Origin: Candidatus Latescibacterota bacterium
Lineage (GTDB): Bacteria; Latescibacterota; 4484-107
DNA: 8,596 bases
Assembly: GCA_030613045.1 (NCBI GenBank)
Contig: JAUWMS010000074.1
Location: forward strand, 1 to 8,596
Direction: 5' to 3'
Each line of letters begins with the position of its first letter. The first letter of the stretch is position 1. A program made the position numbers and the translations under genes. A model generated the notes under the pieces. The model was not told where the DNA came from and ran no database searches. It saw only the letters and a program-made list of their open reading frames with translations. This document shows, one piece after another, positions 1-8,537 of this stretch.

Positions 1-1130
<1,130 letters not shown>

Positions 1131-1134
1131 TGAG

Positions 1135-1210
1135 CAATGAAGAATGAACAATACCCCACCCAACTCCATAATTGGGGCTGGGGTGGAAGGGTATGGCTCA
1201 TTATTCATTG
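1135..1210. repeat. Imperfect palindrome built from 7-base units between rpoB and rpoC
   Basis: The arms 1135-1156 and 1189-1210 are 22 bases each and are inverted copies with 19 of 22 positions matching. The left side begins as three consecutive heptads, TGAGCAA TGAAGAA TGAACAA (1131-1151), and the right arm shows the same period when read on the - strand. Inside the arms CCACCC (1156-1161) can pair with GGGTGG (1181-1186). As RNA this would form a long interrupted hairpin ending just before the rpoC Shine-Dalgarno sequence. No U-tract follows, so it is not a standard intrinsic terminator. It could be a dispersed palindromic repeat or an RNA processing site; function is unknown. Confidence 0.85.
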
Positions 1211-1211
1211 T

Positions 1212-1220
1212 AAAAGGGGG
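1212..1220 (+). promoter_or_regulatory. Ribosome binding site deciding the rpoC GTG start
   Basis: AAAAGGGGG lies 6 bases before GTG 1227. It favours GTG 1227 over the upstream in-frame ATG at 1137, which has no purine-rich leader. The protein from 1227 begins directly with family-like sequence leading into [11 protein letters not shown]. Confidence 0.8.
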
Positions 1221-1226
1221 ATTTCC

Positions 1227-4200
1227 GTGGCTGGTTCGAATGCTTCCAGGAACGATTTCAGTTGGATCAAGGTCCAACTGGCCTCACCGGAGAGGATCCG
1301 GGAGTGGTCCCACGGTGAGGTGACCAAGCCCGAGACCATCAATTACCGGTCGTTTCGACCCGAGCGGGATGGGTTGTTTTGCGAGCGGATCTTCGGGCCC
1401 ACGAGAGATTGGGAGTGTTATTGCGGGAAGTATAAGCGCATCCGCTATCGGGGTGTGGTGTGTGATCGCTGCGGCGTGGAGGTCACCCAGAGCAAGGTGC
1501 GTCGAGAACGTATGGGGCACATAGAGCTGGCGATTCCCGTTTCTCATATCTGGTATTTCAAATCCATTCCAAGCCGCATCGGGGCGCTTTTGGATCTCGG
1601 GCTGCGGAGTTTGGAGCGGGTGCTCTACTACGAGGCCTACATCGTCGTAGATCCGGGGGACGCGCCGGTCGAGAAGAGGGATCTTTTGACCGATGAAGAG
1701 GTCTCGGAGTTGGAGGAGCGAGGATTCCAGTTTAGGGCCGGTATGGGGGCACAGGTTATTAAGGAGTTGTTGGCGGAGATGGACATTGAGGAATTGTCCG
1801 CGGAATTGCGTGCCCGGGTGCGTATGGAGACTTCGATTCAGCGCAAGCAGGAGATGTTGAAGCGGCTTCGGGTGGTGGAGGCCTTTCGACAATCAGGAAA
1901 TCGCGCTGAGTGGATGATTATGGACGTGATTCCGGTGATCCCGCCGGAGTTGAGACCGCTGGTGCCCTTAGAGGGCGGACGTTTTGCCACATCGGACCTG
2001 AACGATCTGTATCGGCGGGTGATCAACCGAAACAATCGCTTGAAGAAATTGATGGAGATCCGGGCTCCCGAAGTGATCTTGCGAAACGAGAAAAGGATGC
2101 TCCAGGAGTCGGTGGATGCTTTGTTCGATAATGGACGACGTTCGAGAGCGATTCAAGGGGATGGCAACCGTTCTCTGAAGTCTTTGAGCGATCTGTTGAA
2201 GGGCAAACGGGGGCGATTTCGTCAGAATCTTCTTGGAAAACGAGTGGACTATTCGGGCCGGTCGGTGATTGTGGTGGGGCCGGAATTGAAACTCCATCAA
2301 TGCGGACTACCGAAATATATGGCATTGGAGTTATTTAAGCCCTTTATCATCAAAAAGCTGGAGGAAAAGGGGTACGTTCAGACCATCAAAAGCGCTAAGA
2401 AATTGGTGGAGCGGGAGCGTCCTGAAGTGTGGGATATCTTAGAAGAAATTGTCCAGGGCCACCATGTGCTCTTAAATCGTGCGCCGACATTGCACCGCTT
2501 GGGCATTCAGGCCTTTCAGCCGGTTTTGGTGGAAGGGCAGGCCATTCGGATCCATCCGATGGTGTGCGCGGCCTTTAATGCGGACTTCGACGGGGATCAG
2601 ATGGCCGTGCATCTGCCGCTCTCCTTTGAGGCGCAGATCGAGGCTCAGGTGTTGATGACGGCCACGAATAATCTGCTTCTCCCGGCCAACGGGAAGGCGA
2701 TCGTGGTGGATAAACCCCAGGACATTGCGTTGGGCTGCTACTATCTGACGAAAATGCGACGCGGAGGCCCGGGATCCGGAAAGTGCTTCGCAAATCCCCA
2801 GGAAGCCCTGATCGCTTACGACTGTGGAAAGGTTGATCTCCATAGCGATATTTTGGTACGTCTCGATGGTCAGCGGGTGGAGACTACGGTCGGACGGCTT
2901 TTGTTCAACGAAATTCTTCCGAAGGGCTATGCGTTCGTCAACGATCTTTTGGATAAAAAGGGAGTTCAGTCCATCGTCTCCCATATTCATCGAAAATTCG
3001 GAAACAAGGAAACCGTGCGCTTCGTGGATGATCTGAAGGATTTGGGATTCAAGTATGCCACTCTCTCCGGGATTACGAGCGGCATAGACGATGTGGTGGT
3101 CCCGAAGGAGAAAGACGATTTGGTGGCGAAAGCCGCAGTAGAAGTGGACCAGATCCAGCGCCAATATACCCGGGGGATCATCACGGACGGCGAGCGGTAC
3201 AATAAGGTGATTGACGTATGGCAGCATGTCCGAAACGACGTGACGGAAGTCCTGTTCGAAACCCTGCGAAAAGACGAGAACGGATTCAACCCGGTGTTTA
3301 TGATGCATGATTCCGGCGCACGGGGCAGCGAGGATCAGGTGAGTCAATTGGGGGGGATGCGTGGCGTGATGGCCAAGCCTTTGAAGAAGATCACGGGAGG
3401 AGTGGGGGAGCTTATCGAATCCCCGATTCTCGCCAATTTCAAGGAGGGGCTTTCGGTTTTAGAATATTTCATCTCCACCCATGGCGCCCGGAAAGGGTTG
3501 GCGGATACCGCACTGAAGACGGCCGAGGCGGGATACATCACCCGACGCATGGTGGATGTGGCCCAGGATGCCATCATCCTGGAGGAGGATTGTGGAACCA
3601 CCCGGGGGATCGACGTCCGCGCCTTGAAGGAAGAGGAGCGTGTAGATGAGTCTTTAGCCGAACGGATCCTCGGGCGGGTGGTTCTGGATGACGTGGAAGA
3701 TCCGGCGACGGGTGAGATTCTGGTTCCGTCAGGGGAGGAAATCACCGAGGAGGATGCCGCTCGAATCGAGCAGGCGGGTATCGAGAGCGTCCGCATCCGG
3801 TCGGTGCTGACGTGTGAGGCCCGTCGGGGGGTGTGCGTTAAATGTTATGGTCGGAACCTCGCGATGGGAAAGATCGTGGACATCGGGGAAGCGGTGGGTG
3901 TGATCGCAGCCCAGTCCATCGGCGAGCCGGGCACCCAGCTTACCTTGCGTACCTTCCACATCGGAGGGATGTCCTCCAGGATTGCCGAGCAGTCGAAGGT
4001 CACTATCAAACGCGCGGGGAAGGTCCGATACCACGAGGTGCATTACGTGGATCAGGATCAGAAACGGATCGTAGTGGGACGGAAGGGGGAGATTGAACTG
4101 CTGGATACGGACGATATCCCCCGCGCGCGGTATCAGGTCCCCTACGGAGCTATCCTGTTTGTCAAAGATGAACAGACTGTTGAGGAGGATACGACGCTCT

Positions 4201-5285
4201 ACGAGTGGGATCCCTATAATAATGTAATTTTGACGGATCAAGAGGGGACGGGGCGATTCGTGGATATTCGGGAAGGGGTGACCGTTCGTGAAGAGTTCGA
4301 TGAGACCAGCGGAAGCCGTCAGTGGGTGATCACGGATCAGCGGGACCGAACGCTCTCTCCGCACGTCGAGGTGATAGATCGAGAGGGCAATCGGGTGCGC
4401 AACTATATTATTCCCGTGGGCGCGCGTTTGGCGGTTTACGATGGAGATTCCCTACGGGCCGGCGATGTTCTGGCTAAAATTCCGAGAGCGAGTAATAAGA
4501 CGCGGGATATTACGGGCGGATTGCCGAGGGTGATCGAGTTGTTGGAGGCGCGTCGTCCGAAGGAGCCGGCTGTGGTTACGGAGATCGATGGAAAAGTGCG
4601 GATGGGAGGGGTTGCACGGGGCGCCAGGGAGATCTTTGTGATCAGCGAGGACGGAGAGGAACGAAAGTATCTAATCCCTTATGGGAAGCACGTGCGCGTG
4701 CACACGGGCGACTGGGTGGTGGCCGGTGAACGGCTTTCCGAAGGGTCGGTGAACCCCCACGATATTCTGAGGATCCAGGGACCGAGTAAGGTTCAGGAGT
4801 ATCTCGTCAACGAAATCCTGGAAGTCTATCGTCTCAATGGCGTGCGAATCAACGATAAGCACATCGAGATTATCGTGCGCCAGATGCTTCAGAAAGTGAA
4901 GGTGGTGGATTCGGGAGATACGAATTTTCTGGAGGGAGACCGAGTGGATCGTTTTCACTTTGAGGATGAAAACACGAAAGTGATCGAAGCGGATGGGGAG
5001 CCGGCCACCTCCGAGCCGATTCTTTTGGGGATCAGCAAGGTGTCCCTTATGACCGACAGTTTCGTCTCCGCGGCTTCCTTTCAGGAGACGACGCGTGTGC
5101 TGACCGAGGCCGCGATTCAGGGGCGGAAGGATCCCTTATTGGGGCTCAAGGAGAACGTGATTATCGGTCATCTGATCCCGGCCGGAACGGGGATGTCTCA
5201 ATACCGTGAAGCTTCTTACGAACGGGTCGAGGAGGACGTGGTGGCTGAAGAGGAAGCGGTAATGGAGGAAGTGGCCGCAGGCTAA
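1227..5285 (+). CDS. rpoC: RNA polymerase beta' subunit
   Basis: Encodes beta' (1352 residues), the subunit holding the catalytic Mg2+ of RNA polymerase. From the N-terminus I see [11 protein letters not shown]; the zinc ribbon with Cys64, Cys66, Cys79 and Cys82; the active-site loop NADFDGDQ at residues 451-457, whose three Asp bind the catalytic magnesium; the bridge helix with [19 protein letters not shown] starting at residue 752; and the second zinc site Cys789, Cys863, Cys870, Cys873, with the same 74-7-3 spacing as E. coli. Trigger-loop residues around [11 protein letters not shown] follow (Thr909, Phe910, His911). A long insertion then runs to about residue 1105, where [24 protein letters not shown] resumes the core; its position and content (VPYGAIL, YEWDP) match the E. 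coli SI3 insertion. The C-terminus has [16 protein letters not shown] and IPAGTGM, then a short acidic tail. All catalytic residues are present. The start is GTG 1227, chosen from its ribosome binding site and family alignment. Confidence 0.98.
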   Translation: MAGSNASRNDFSWIKVQLASPERIREWSHGEVTKPETINYRSFRPERDGLFCERIFGPTRDWECYCGKYKRIRYRGVVCDRCGVEVTQSKVRRERMGHIELAIPVSHIWYFKSIPSRIGALLDLGLRSLERVLYYEAYIVVDPGDAPVEKRDLLTDEEVSELEERGFQFRAGMGAQVIKELLAEMDIEELSAELRARVRMETSIQRKQEMLKRLRVVEAFRQSGNRAEWMIMDVIPVIPPELRPLVPLEGGRFATSDLNDLYRRVINRNNRLKKLMEIRAPEVILRNEKRMLQESVDALFDNGRRSRAIQGDGNRSLKSLSDLLKGKRGRFRQNLLGKRVDYSGRSVIVVGPELKLHQCGLPKYMALELFKPFIIKKLEEKGYVQTIKSAKKLVERERPEVWDILEEIVQGHHVLLNRAPTLHRLGIQAFQPVLVEGQAIRIHPMVCAAFNADFDGDQMAVHLPLSFEAQIEAQVLMTATNNLLLPANGKAIVVDKPQDIALGCYYLTKMRRGGPGSGKCFANPQEALIAYDCGKVDLHSDILVRLDGQRVETTVGRLLFNEILPKGYAFVNDLLDKKGVQSIVSHIHRKFGNKETVRFVDDLKDLGFKYATLSGITSGIDDVVVPKEKDDLVAKAAVEVDQIQRQYTRGIITDGERYNKVIDVWQHVRNDVTEVLFETLRKDENGFNPVFMMHDSGARGSEDQVSQLGGMRGVMAKPLKKITGGVGELIESPILANFKEGLSVLEYFISTHGARKGLADTALKTAEAGYITRRMVDVAQDAIILEEDCGTTRGIDVRALKEEERVDESLAERILGRVVLDDVEDPATGEILVPSGEEITEEDAARIEQAGIESVRIRSVLTCEARRGVCVKCYGRNLAMGKIVDIGEAVGVIAAQSIGEPGTQLTLRTFHIGGMSSRIAEQSKVTIKRAGKVRYHEVHYVDQDQKRIVVGRKGEIELLDTDDIPRARYQVPYGAILFVKDEQTVEEDTTLYEWDPYNNVILTDQEGTGRFVDIREGVTVREEFDETSGSRQWVITDQRDRTLSPHVEVIDREGNRVRNYIIPVGARLAVYDGDSLRAGDVLAKIPRASNKTRDITGGLPRVIELLEARRPKEPAVVTEIDGKVRMGGVARGAREIFVISEDGEERKYLIPYGKHVRVHTGDWVVAGERLSEGSVNPHDILRIQGPSKVQEYLVNEILEVYRLNGVRINDKHIEIIVRQMLQKVKVVDSGDTNFLEGDRVDRFHFEDENTKVIEADGEPATSEPILLGISKVSLMTDSFVSAASFQETTRVLTEAAIQGRKDPLLGLKENVIIGHLIPAGTGMSQYREASYERVEEDVVAEEEAVMEEVAAG

Positions 5286-5288
5286 TGA

Positions 5289-5346
5289 ATTGCGGATTGT
5301 GGATTGGTGGTCGAGACGGGCGGTTTTTCAATCCGAAATCCGAAAT
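5289..5346. repeat. Inverted repeat of 7-base units between rpoC and rpsL
   Basis: The left arm 5289-5306 reads ATTGCGG ATTGTGG ATTG. The right arm 5329-5346 reads CAATCCG AAATCCG AAAT. They are inverted copies with 15 of 18 positions matching, one of the three mismatches being a G-U pair in RNA, and the spacer is 22 bases. The right arm ends 5 bases before the rpsL Shine-Dalgarno sequence. Unit sequence differs from the rpoB-rpoC palindrome, but the 7-base period and inverted layout are the same. Confidence 0.82.
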
Positions 5347-5351
5347 GGGAA

Positions 5352-5357
5352 AAGGAG
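5352..5357 (+). promoter_or_regulatory. Ribosome binding site deciding the rpsL TTG start
   Basis: AAGGAG lies 7 bases before TTG 5365. Together with the protein start [11 protein letters not shown], typical of S12 directly after the initiator Met, it fixes an unusual TTG start. Confidence 0.85.
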
Positions 5358-5364
5358 AACGGCA

Positions 5365-5736
5365 TTGCCAACGATTAATCAATTGATTCGGAAGGGGCGG
5401 AAGAAGGTCAAAAACAAGTCTTCTGCTCCGGCGTTGAAAGGATCGCCTCAGAAGCGGGGAGTGTGTGTACGGGTCTATACGACGACGCCCAGGAAGCCCA
5501 ATTCGGCGTTGAGGAAGGTGGCCAGGGTGCGGTTGACGAGCGGAGAGGAAGTGTCCGCGTATATCCCCGGGGAGGGGCATAATCTTCAGGAACACTCGAT
5601 GGTGCTCATCCGGGGGGGGGCAGTGAAGGATATTCCCGGATTCCGGTATCACATTATTCGCGGGGTTCTGGATACGATCGGGGTGGAAGACCGGAAGGTG
5701 AGTCGGTCCAAATACGGCACGAAAAAAGGGAAATAG
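5365..5736 (+). CDS. rpsL: 30S ribosomal protein S12
   Basis: Encodes S12 (123 residues, a normal length), which sits at the decoding centre of the 30S subunit and helps monitor codon-anticodon pairing. The sequence opens with [11 protein letters not shown], continues through [12 protein letters not shown], the decoding loop [13 protein letters not shown] (39-51) and [17 protein letters not shown] (69-85), and ends with the basic tail [10 protein letters not shown]. Two residues stand out. Position 43 is Arg (AGG, 5491-5493) where most bacteria have Lys; K43R is the best-known streptomycin-resistance change. Position 86 is Ala (GCA, 5620-5622) where Arg is usual; Lys88, Asp89 and Pro91 are kept. 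A run of nine G (5612-5620) lies just before codon 86, but the frame is intact. The start is TTG with a good ribosome binding site. It is the first gene of the str part of the cluster. Confidence 0.98.
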   Translation: MPTINQLIRKGRKKVKNKSSAPALKGSPQKRGVCVRVYTTTPRKPNSALRKVARVRLTSGEEVSAYIPGEGHNLQEHSMVLIRGGAVKDIPGFRYHIIRGVLDTIGVEDRKVSRSKYGTKKGK

Positions 5737-5743
5737 AAACACC

Positions 5744-5758
5744 GATTTCGGATTGCGG
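5744..5758. repeat. Partial heptad repeat after rpsL
   Basis: Two adjacent units, GATTTCG and GATTGCG, differ at one base. The 11 bases ATTTCGGATTG (5745-5755) are the exact reverse complement of 5329-5339 in the repeat before rpsL, so rpsL is bracketed by short inverted copies of the same unit. Confidence 0.65.
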
Positions 5759-5775
5759 AAAAATGACAAAATTGC

Positions 5776-5784
5776 AGGAGGAGG
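5776..5784 (+). promoter_or_regulatory. Strong rpsG ribosome binding site
   Basis: AGGAGGAGG ends 6 bases before ATG 5791. It is the strongest Shine-Dalgarno match in the window and supports independent initiation of S7. Confidence 0.85.
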
Positions 5785-5790
5785 AAATAG

Positions 5791-6261
5791 ATGCCTCGTA
5801 GAGCGTCAGTCAGCAAACGCCCTTTGTTGCCCGATCCCAAGTTTGGGAACCCTCTGGTGACTCGGTTTATCAGCCACCTGTTGGAGCGAGGGAAACGGAG
5901 CACAGCGGAATCCATTTTTTACGATTCGATAGACCTTATCGAGCAAAAGACGGATCAAAAAGGGGTTGACGTTTTTGAGAAAGCCGTGAACAACGTCAAG
6001 CCTGTCGTGGAGGTCAAATCGCGCCGGGTCGGTGGGGCTACCTATCAGATTCCCGTGGAAATTCGGGAGGATCGCCGTCTGAGTCTTTCCATCCGATGGT
6101 TGATCTCATACGCGCGGGATCGAGCCGAGAAAACGATGGCCGAACGCCTGTCTGCGGAATTGGTGGCGGCTTCCAAGAACGAGGGAAATGCGATCAAGCG
6201 GAGAGAGGATACCCATCGGATGGCCGAAGCCAATCGGGCATTTTCGCACTATCGCTGGTAG
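5791..6261 (+). CDS. rpsG: 30S ribosomal protein S7
   Basis: Encodes S7 (156 residues, the same length as the shorter E. coli form). S7 binds the 3' major domain of 16S rRNA, nucleates assembly of the 30S head and contacts E-site tRNA and mRNA. Recognised by [20 protein letters not shown] at the start, KSTAES-like RSTAESIFY, the rRNA-binding segment [18 protein letters not shown], and the C-terminal [21 protein letters not shown]. No truncation or odd residues are seen. The ATG follows a very strong ribosome binding site. In the classic str operon S7 is the autoregulator; that is known for E. coli and only inferred here. Confidence 0.98.
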   Translation: MPRRASVSKRPLLPDPKFGNPLVTRFISHLLERGKRSTAESIFYDSIDLIEQKTDQKGVDVFEKAVNNVKPVVEVKSRRVGGATYQIPVEIREDRRLSLSIRWLISYARDRAEKTMAERLSAELVAASKNEGNAIKRREDTHRMAEANRAFSHYRW

Positions 6262-6378
6262 GCTTTCCCTTCTCACCGCAACGTCTCAAAGAATGCAAAG
6301 AAAGGCCTCCTGGATAGGGATTAGACAATCACTGATCACCGGCTTTAGCCGAATGGTTTTCTTTCAAGTAGGAAAAGG
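6262..6378 (+). other. rpsG-fusA intergenic gap
   Basis: This 117-base gap is the longest in the window and lacks an obvious heptad inverted repeat. It contains the hairpin CGGCT (6340-6344) / AGCCG (6347-6351), followed by a T-rich run, TGGTTTTCTTT (6354-6364). That is weakly terminator- or attenuator-like but the stem is only about 5 base pairs. The fusA ribosome binding site AGGAAAAGG (6370-6378) is at the end. No convincing small gene or promoter is seen. Confidence 0.65.
6340..6364 (+). terminator. Weak hairpin plus T-rich run before fusA (possible attenuator)
   Basis: A 4-5 bp GC-rich stem (CGGCT/AGCCG, with a loop of 2 to 4 bases) is followed after a few bases by a run rich in T. The stem is short and the T run is interrupted by G and C, so efficient termination is doubtful; fusA would still need read-through or a promoter that I cannot see. 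Confidence 0.3.
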
Positions 6379-8454
6379 ATGCCCAGAGAATATAGTCTAG
6401 AACATACCCGTAATATCGGGATTATGGCGCATATTGATGCGGGGAAGACGACGACCACCGAGCGAATCCTTTACTATACCGGGAAACTGCATCGTATAGG
6501 CGACGTGGACGACGGCACGACCGCGATGGACTGGATGGAGCAGGAGAAAGAGCGCGGAATCACGATTACTTCCGCGGCGACGACCTGCTCCTGGCGGGAA
6601 CACCTCATTAATATCATAGATACTCCGGGCCCCGTGGATTTTACGCCAGAGGTGGAGCGGTCGCTTCGAGTATTGGACGGAGCGGTCGGGATATTCTGCG
6701 CGGTGGGGGGGGTGGAACCTCAGTCGGAGACGGTATGGCGGCAGGCAGATCGGTATGACGTCCCCCGTCTGGCGTTTGTGAACAAGATGGATCGGGTGGG
6801 CGCGGACTTCTATCGGGCCGTGGATATGATGGAGGAACGGCTCGGAGCGCATTTTGTGCCGATTCAACTTCCCGTGGGATCGGGGGAACTGTTTACGGGA
6901 ATGATTGATCTCATCGAGATGAGAGCGATCAGCTACCACGAGGAAACACTGGGCACGATGTTCTCGGAATACGATATACCGAAGGATCTGATGGAGACCG
7001 CCCGGCATTATCGGGAGGTTTTGCTGGAGGCGGTAGCCGACTACGACGATCATTTGATGGAGCTTTTTCTCTCCGGAGACGATATCCGGCCCGATGAAAT
7101 ACGCTGTGCTCTGAGAAAAGCGGTAGTGGATGTACGAGTGGTTCCCGTGCTCTGCGGGACGGCCTTCCGAAATAAGGGCATTCAACGATTGATGGATGCG
7201 ATTGTTGATTATCTGCCCTCTCCTCTGGATGTGGGGAGTGTGGAGGGGGTGCATCCCGATACGGAAGCATTGGAAGTTCGTTCGGTTTCGGATGGGGAAC
7301 CTTTGTCTGCCTTGGCTTTCAAGGTGATGACCGATCCGTACGTGGGGCGTTTAACTTTTTTTCGAGTGTACTCCGGTACGATGGAGGCCGGTTCTTACAT
7401 TTATAATAGCCTGCTCAAGAAGCGGGAACGCGTGGCACGGATCCTTCAGATGCATGCGAACAAGCGGGAAGAACGGAAGAAAGTTTATGCGGGAGATATT
7501 GCCGCGGCGGTGGGATGGCGATTTACAAGAACGGGAGATACGCTTTGCTCAGCGAAAGCTCCTATTGTTTTAGAGTCCATGAAGTTCGCCAAGCCGGTTA
7601 TCGCCGTATCGGTGGAGCCTAAGACCAAGCGGGATCAGGATCTGTTGATGGACTCGTTGGCGAAACTTGCGGACGAGGACCCGACCTTTCGGGTGGCGAC
7701 GCACGAGGACACCGGACAGACCATACTCTCCGGAATGGGCGAGTTGCATTTGGAGGTTATTGTAGATCGCCTCCTGAAGGAGTTCAAGGTGGCTGCTAAC
7801 GTGGGACGGCCGCAGGTCTCTTACAAAGAGTCTATTCGAAAGACGGTGCAAAGTGAGGGGAAATTCGTCCGGCAGTCCGGGGGACGTGGACAATTTGGCC
7901 ACGTGAATATCGAGATGGGGCCGGGCCAACCGGGTTCCGGTCTTGTTTTCGAGAATAAAATTGTCGGAGGGGCGATCCCGAGGGAGTATATCTCGTCGGT
8001 GGAAAAAGGCATCCGGGAGGCGATGGCGAACGGGGTGTTGGCCGGATACCCGATGGAGGATGTGCACGTCACGTTGTTCGATGGCTCCTATCATGAAGTG
8101 GATTCCTCGGAGATTGCATTTAAGATCGCAGGTTCTATGGCGTTTCGGGATGGATGCAAACGGGCCGGTCCCGTTCTATTGGAGCCAGTAATGGATGTGG
8201 AGGTCGTGGCGCCGGAGGAGTATACGGGCGACGTGATGGGCGGTTTGAATGGGAGAAGAGGGAATATTATGGGCATTGTGCGCCGACCGGATGCTCAGGT
8301 GATCACGGCGGTGGTTCCCTTGAGGGAGATGTTTGGGTACTCCACCCAACTGCGCTCAGCCACTCAGGGTCGGGCGATCTACTCGATGCAGTTTTCCAAG
8401 TATGTGGAAGTACCGGAGTCCATCTCAAGCCAAATTATGGAAGGCGGTCATTAG
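6379..8454 (+). CDS. fusA: Elongation factor G with His-to-Pro in the G3 motif
   Basis: Encodes EF-G (691 residues; E. coli 704), the GTPase that drives tRNA-mRNA translocation and, with RRF, ribosome recycling. GTPase motifs: P-loop AHIDAGKT (17-24), switch I RGITIT with Thr62, G3 DTPG (81-84), NKMD (135-138), and G5 CGTAF (259-263). After the G domain come domain II ([22 protein letters not shown]), domain III ([15 protein letters not shown]), domain IV with the tip [11 protein letters not shown] (His572), and domain V ([20 protein letters not shown]). Overall conservation indicates a true EF-G, not a distant paralog. The oddity is residue 85: the near-universal DTPGH reads DTPGP (CCC, 6631-6633), replacing the histidine needed for GTP hydrolysis (E. 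coli His92). Residue 90 is also Pro where Ile, Val or Ala is usual. This is either a sequence error (CAC to CCC is one base) or a very unusual EF-G. The ATG has AGG at 6370-6372, 6 bases upstream. Confidence 0.97.
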   Translation: MPREYSLEHTRNIGIMAHIDAGKTTTTERILYYTGKLHRIGDVDDGTTAMDWMEQEKERGITITSAATTCSWREHLINIIDTPGPVDFTPEVERSLRVLDGAVGIFCAVGGVEPQSETVWRQADRYDVPRLAFVNKMDRVGADFYRAVDMMEERLGAHFVPIQLPVGSGELFTGMIDLIEMRAISYHEETLGTMFSEYDIPKDLMETARHYREVLLEAVADYDDHLMELFLSGDDIRPDEIRCALRKAVVDVRVVPVLCGTAFRNKGIQRLMDAIVDYLPSPLDVGSVEGVHPDTEALEVRSVSDGEPLSALAFKVMTDPYVGRLTFFRVYSGTMEAGSYIYNSLLKKRERVARILQMHANKREERKKVYAGDIAAAVGWRFTRTGDTLCSAKAPIVLESMKFAKPVIAVSVEPKTKRDQDLLMDSLAKLADEDPTFRVATHEDTGQTILSGMGELHLEVIVDRLLKEFKVAANVGRPQVSYKESIRKTVQSEGKFVRQSGGRGQFGHVNIEMGPGQPGSGLVFENKIVGGAIPREYISSVEKGIREAMANGVLAGYPMEDVHVTLFDGSYHEVDSSEIAFKIAGSMAFRDGCKRAGPVLLEPVMDVEVVAPEEYTGDVMGGLNGRRGNIMGIVRRPDAQVITAVVPLREMFGYSTQLRSATQGRAIYSMQFSKYVEVPESISSQIMEGGH

Positions 8455-8458
8455 CATC

Positions 8459-8519
8459 TGGTGAGTGGTGAGGTGGCAGTCCATCGCCACCTACTTAGAT
8501 CACCAATCGCCAATCACCA
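8459..8519. repeat. Inverted repeat of 7-base units with inner stem between fusA and tuf
   Basis: The left side has heptads TGGTGAG TGGTGAG (8459-8472). The right side has CACCAAT CGCCAAT CACCAAT (8501-8521). Segments 8459-8470 and 8508-8519 can pair over 12 positions with one mismatch and one G-U. Inside, AGGTGGC (8471-8477) and GCCACCT (8486-8492) form a perfect 7-bp stem with an 8-base loop. No U-tract follows. The heptads end directly against the tuf Shine-Dalgarno sequence. Confidence 0.82.
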
Positions 8520-8523
8520 ATCG

Positions 8524-8530
8524 AAGGGGG
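8524..8530 (+). promoter_or_regulatory. tuf ribosome binding site
   Basis: AAGGGGG lies 7 bases before ATG 8538. It resembles the AAAAGGGGG before rpoC and likewise sits directly downstream of a heptad inverted repeat, so folding of that repeat could affect access to it. Confidence 0.75.
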
Positions 8531-8537
8531 TGCCGCT

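Larger units (their letters stand above)
1131..1226 (+). other. rpoB-rpoC intergenic gap, fully open in the rpoC frame
   Basis: The 96-base gap between the rpoB TAA and the rpoC GTG holds a long imperfect palindrome and then the rpoC ribosome binding site. rpoB and rpoC are in the same reading frame. The gap starts with an in-frame TGA (1131-1133) and then has no stop up to rpoC, so an ATG at 1137 could in principle add 30 residues to beta'. That ATG has no Shine-Dalgarno sequence and the added residues resemble no beta' family sequence. Confidence 0.85.
5286..5364 (+). other. rpoC-rpsL intergenic gap
   Basis: This 79-base gap carries an inverted repeat built of 7-base units and the rpsL ribosome binding site. 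An upstream in-frame TTG at 5290 would extend S12 by 25 residues that come from the repeat and do not resemble S12, so the gap is treated as non-coding. No clear sigma-70 promoter is visible, which fits read-through from rpoC. Confidence 0.8.
5737..5790 (+). other. rpsL-rpsG intergenic gap with a heptad pair and small hairpin
   Basis: The gap is 54 bases. It contains GATTTCG GATTGCG (5744-5757), two 7-base units like those before rpsL, and a small self-complementary segment CCGATTTCGG (5742-5751). In E. coli the S12-S7 intercistronic RNA is where S7 represses its own translation. Whether this shorter gap serves the same role cannot be judged by eye. Confidence 0.6.
8455..8537 (+). other. fusA-tuf intergenic gap
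   Basis: The 83-base gap is almost filled by an inverted repeat of 7-base units with a perfect inner stem, then the tuf ribosome binding site. I see no promoter with clear -35/-10 boxes in the gap; in some bacteria tuf has an extra promoter inside fusA, which I could not identify here. Confidence 0.75.

Noticed and set aside
1137..1226. rpoC starting at ATG 1137, giving a 1382-residue beta'
   Set aside because: No ribosome binding site precedes it, the 30 extra residues are encoded by the palindrome and resemble no beta' N-terminus, and GTG 1227 has a well-placed AAAAGGGGG.
2472..3347. 291-codon open frame on the - strand inside rpoC
   Set aside because: It lies opposite conserved beta' sequence, has no recognisable domain, and reads like the shadow of a strongly biased coding strand.
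3966..4541. Trigger-loop insertion in beta' as a novel domain
   Set aside because: Its position and sequence features match the known SI3-type insertion of Gram-negative beta' subunits.
5290..5364. rpsL starting at TTG 5290 with a 25-residue extension
   Set aside because: The extension is encoded by the heptad repeat; S12 family sequence starts exactly at TTG 5365 behind AAGGAG.
5737..5790. Conserved S7 autoregulatory RNA element between rpsL and rpsG
   Set aside because: The gap is shorter than in E. coli and I could not recognise the S7-binding structure; it is left as a possibility only.
6397..7254. 285-codon open frame on the - strand inside fusA
   Set aside because: It is antisense to the conserved G domain of EF-G, with His/Arg/Pro-rich composition typical of a shadow frame and no recognisable family.
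8471..8492. Intrinsic terminator after fusA
   Set aside because: The stem is good but no U-rich run follows, and tuf lies only 46 bases downstream.
8501..8521. CACCAAT-type repeats as a CRISPR-like array
   Set aside because: The units are 7 bases, directly adjacent and without spacers; they are part of an inverted repeat.
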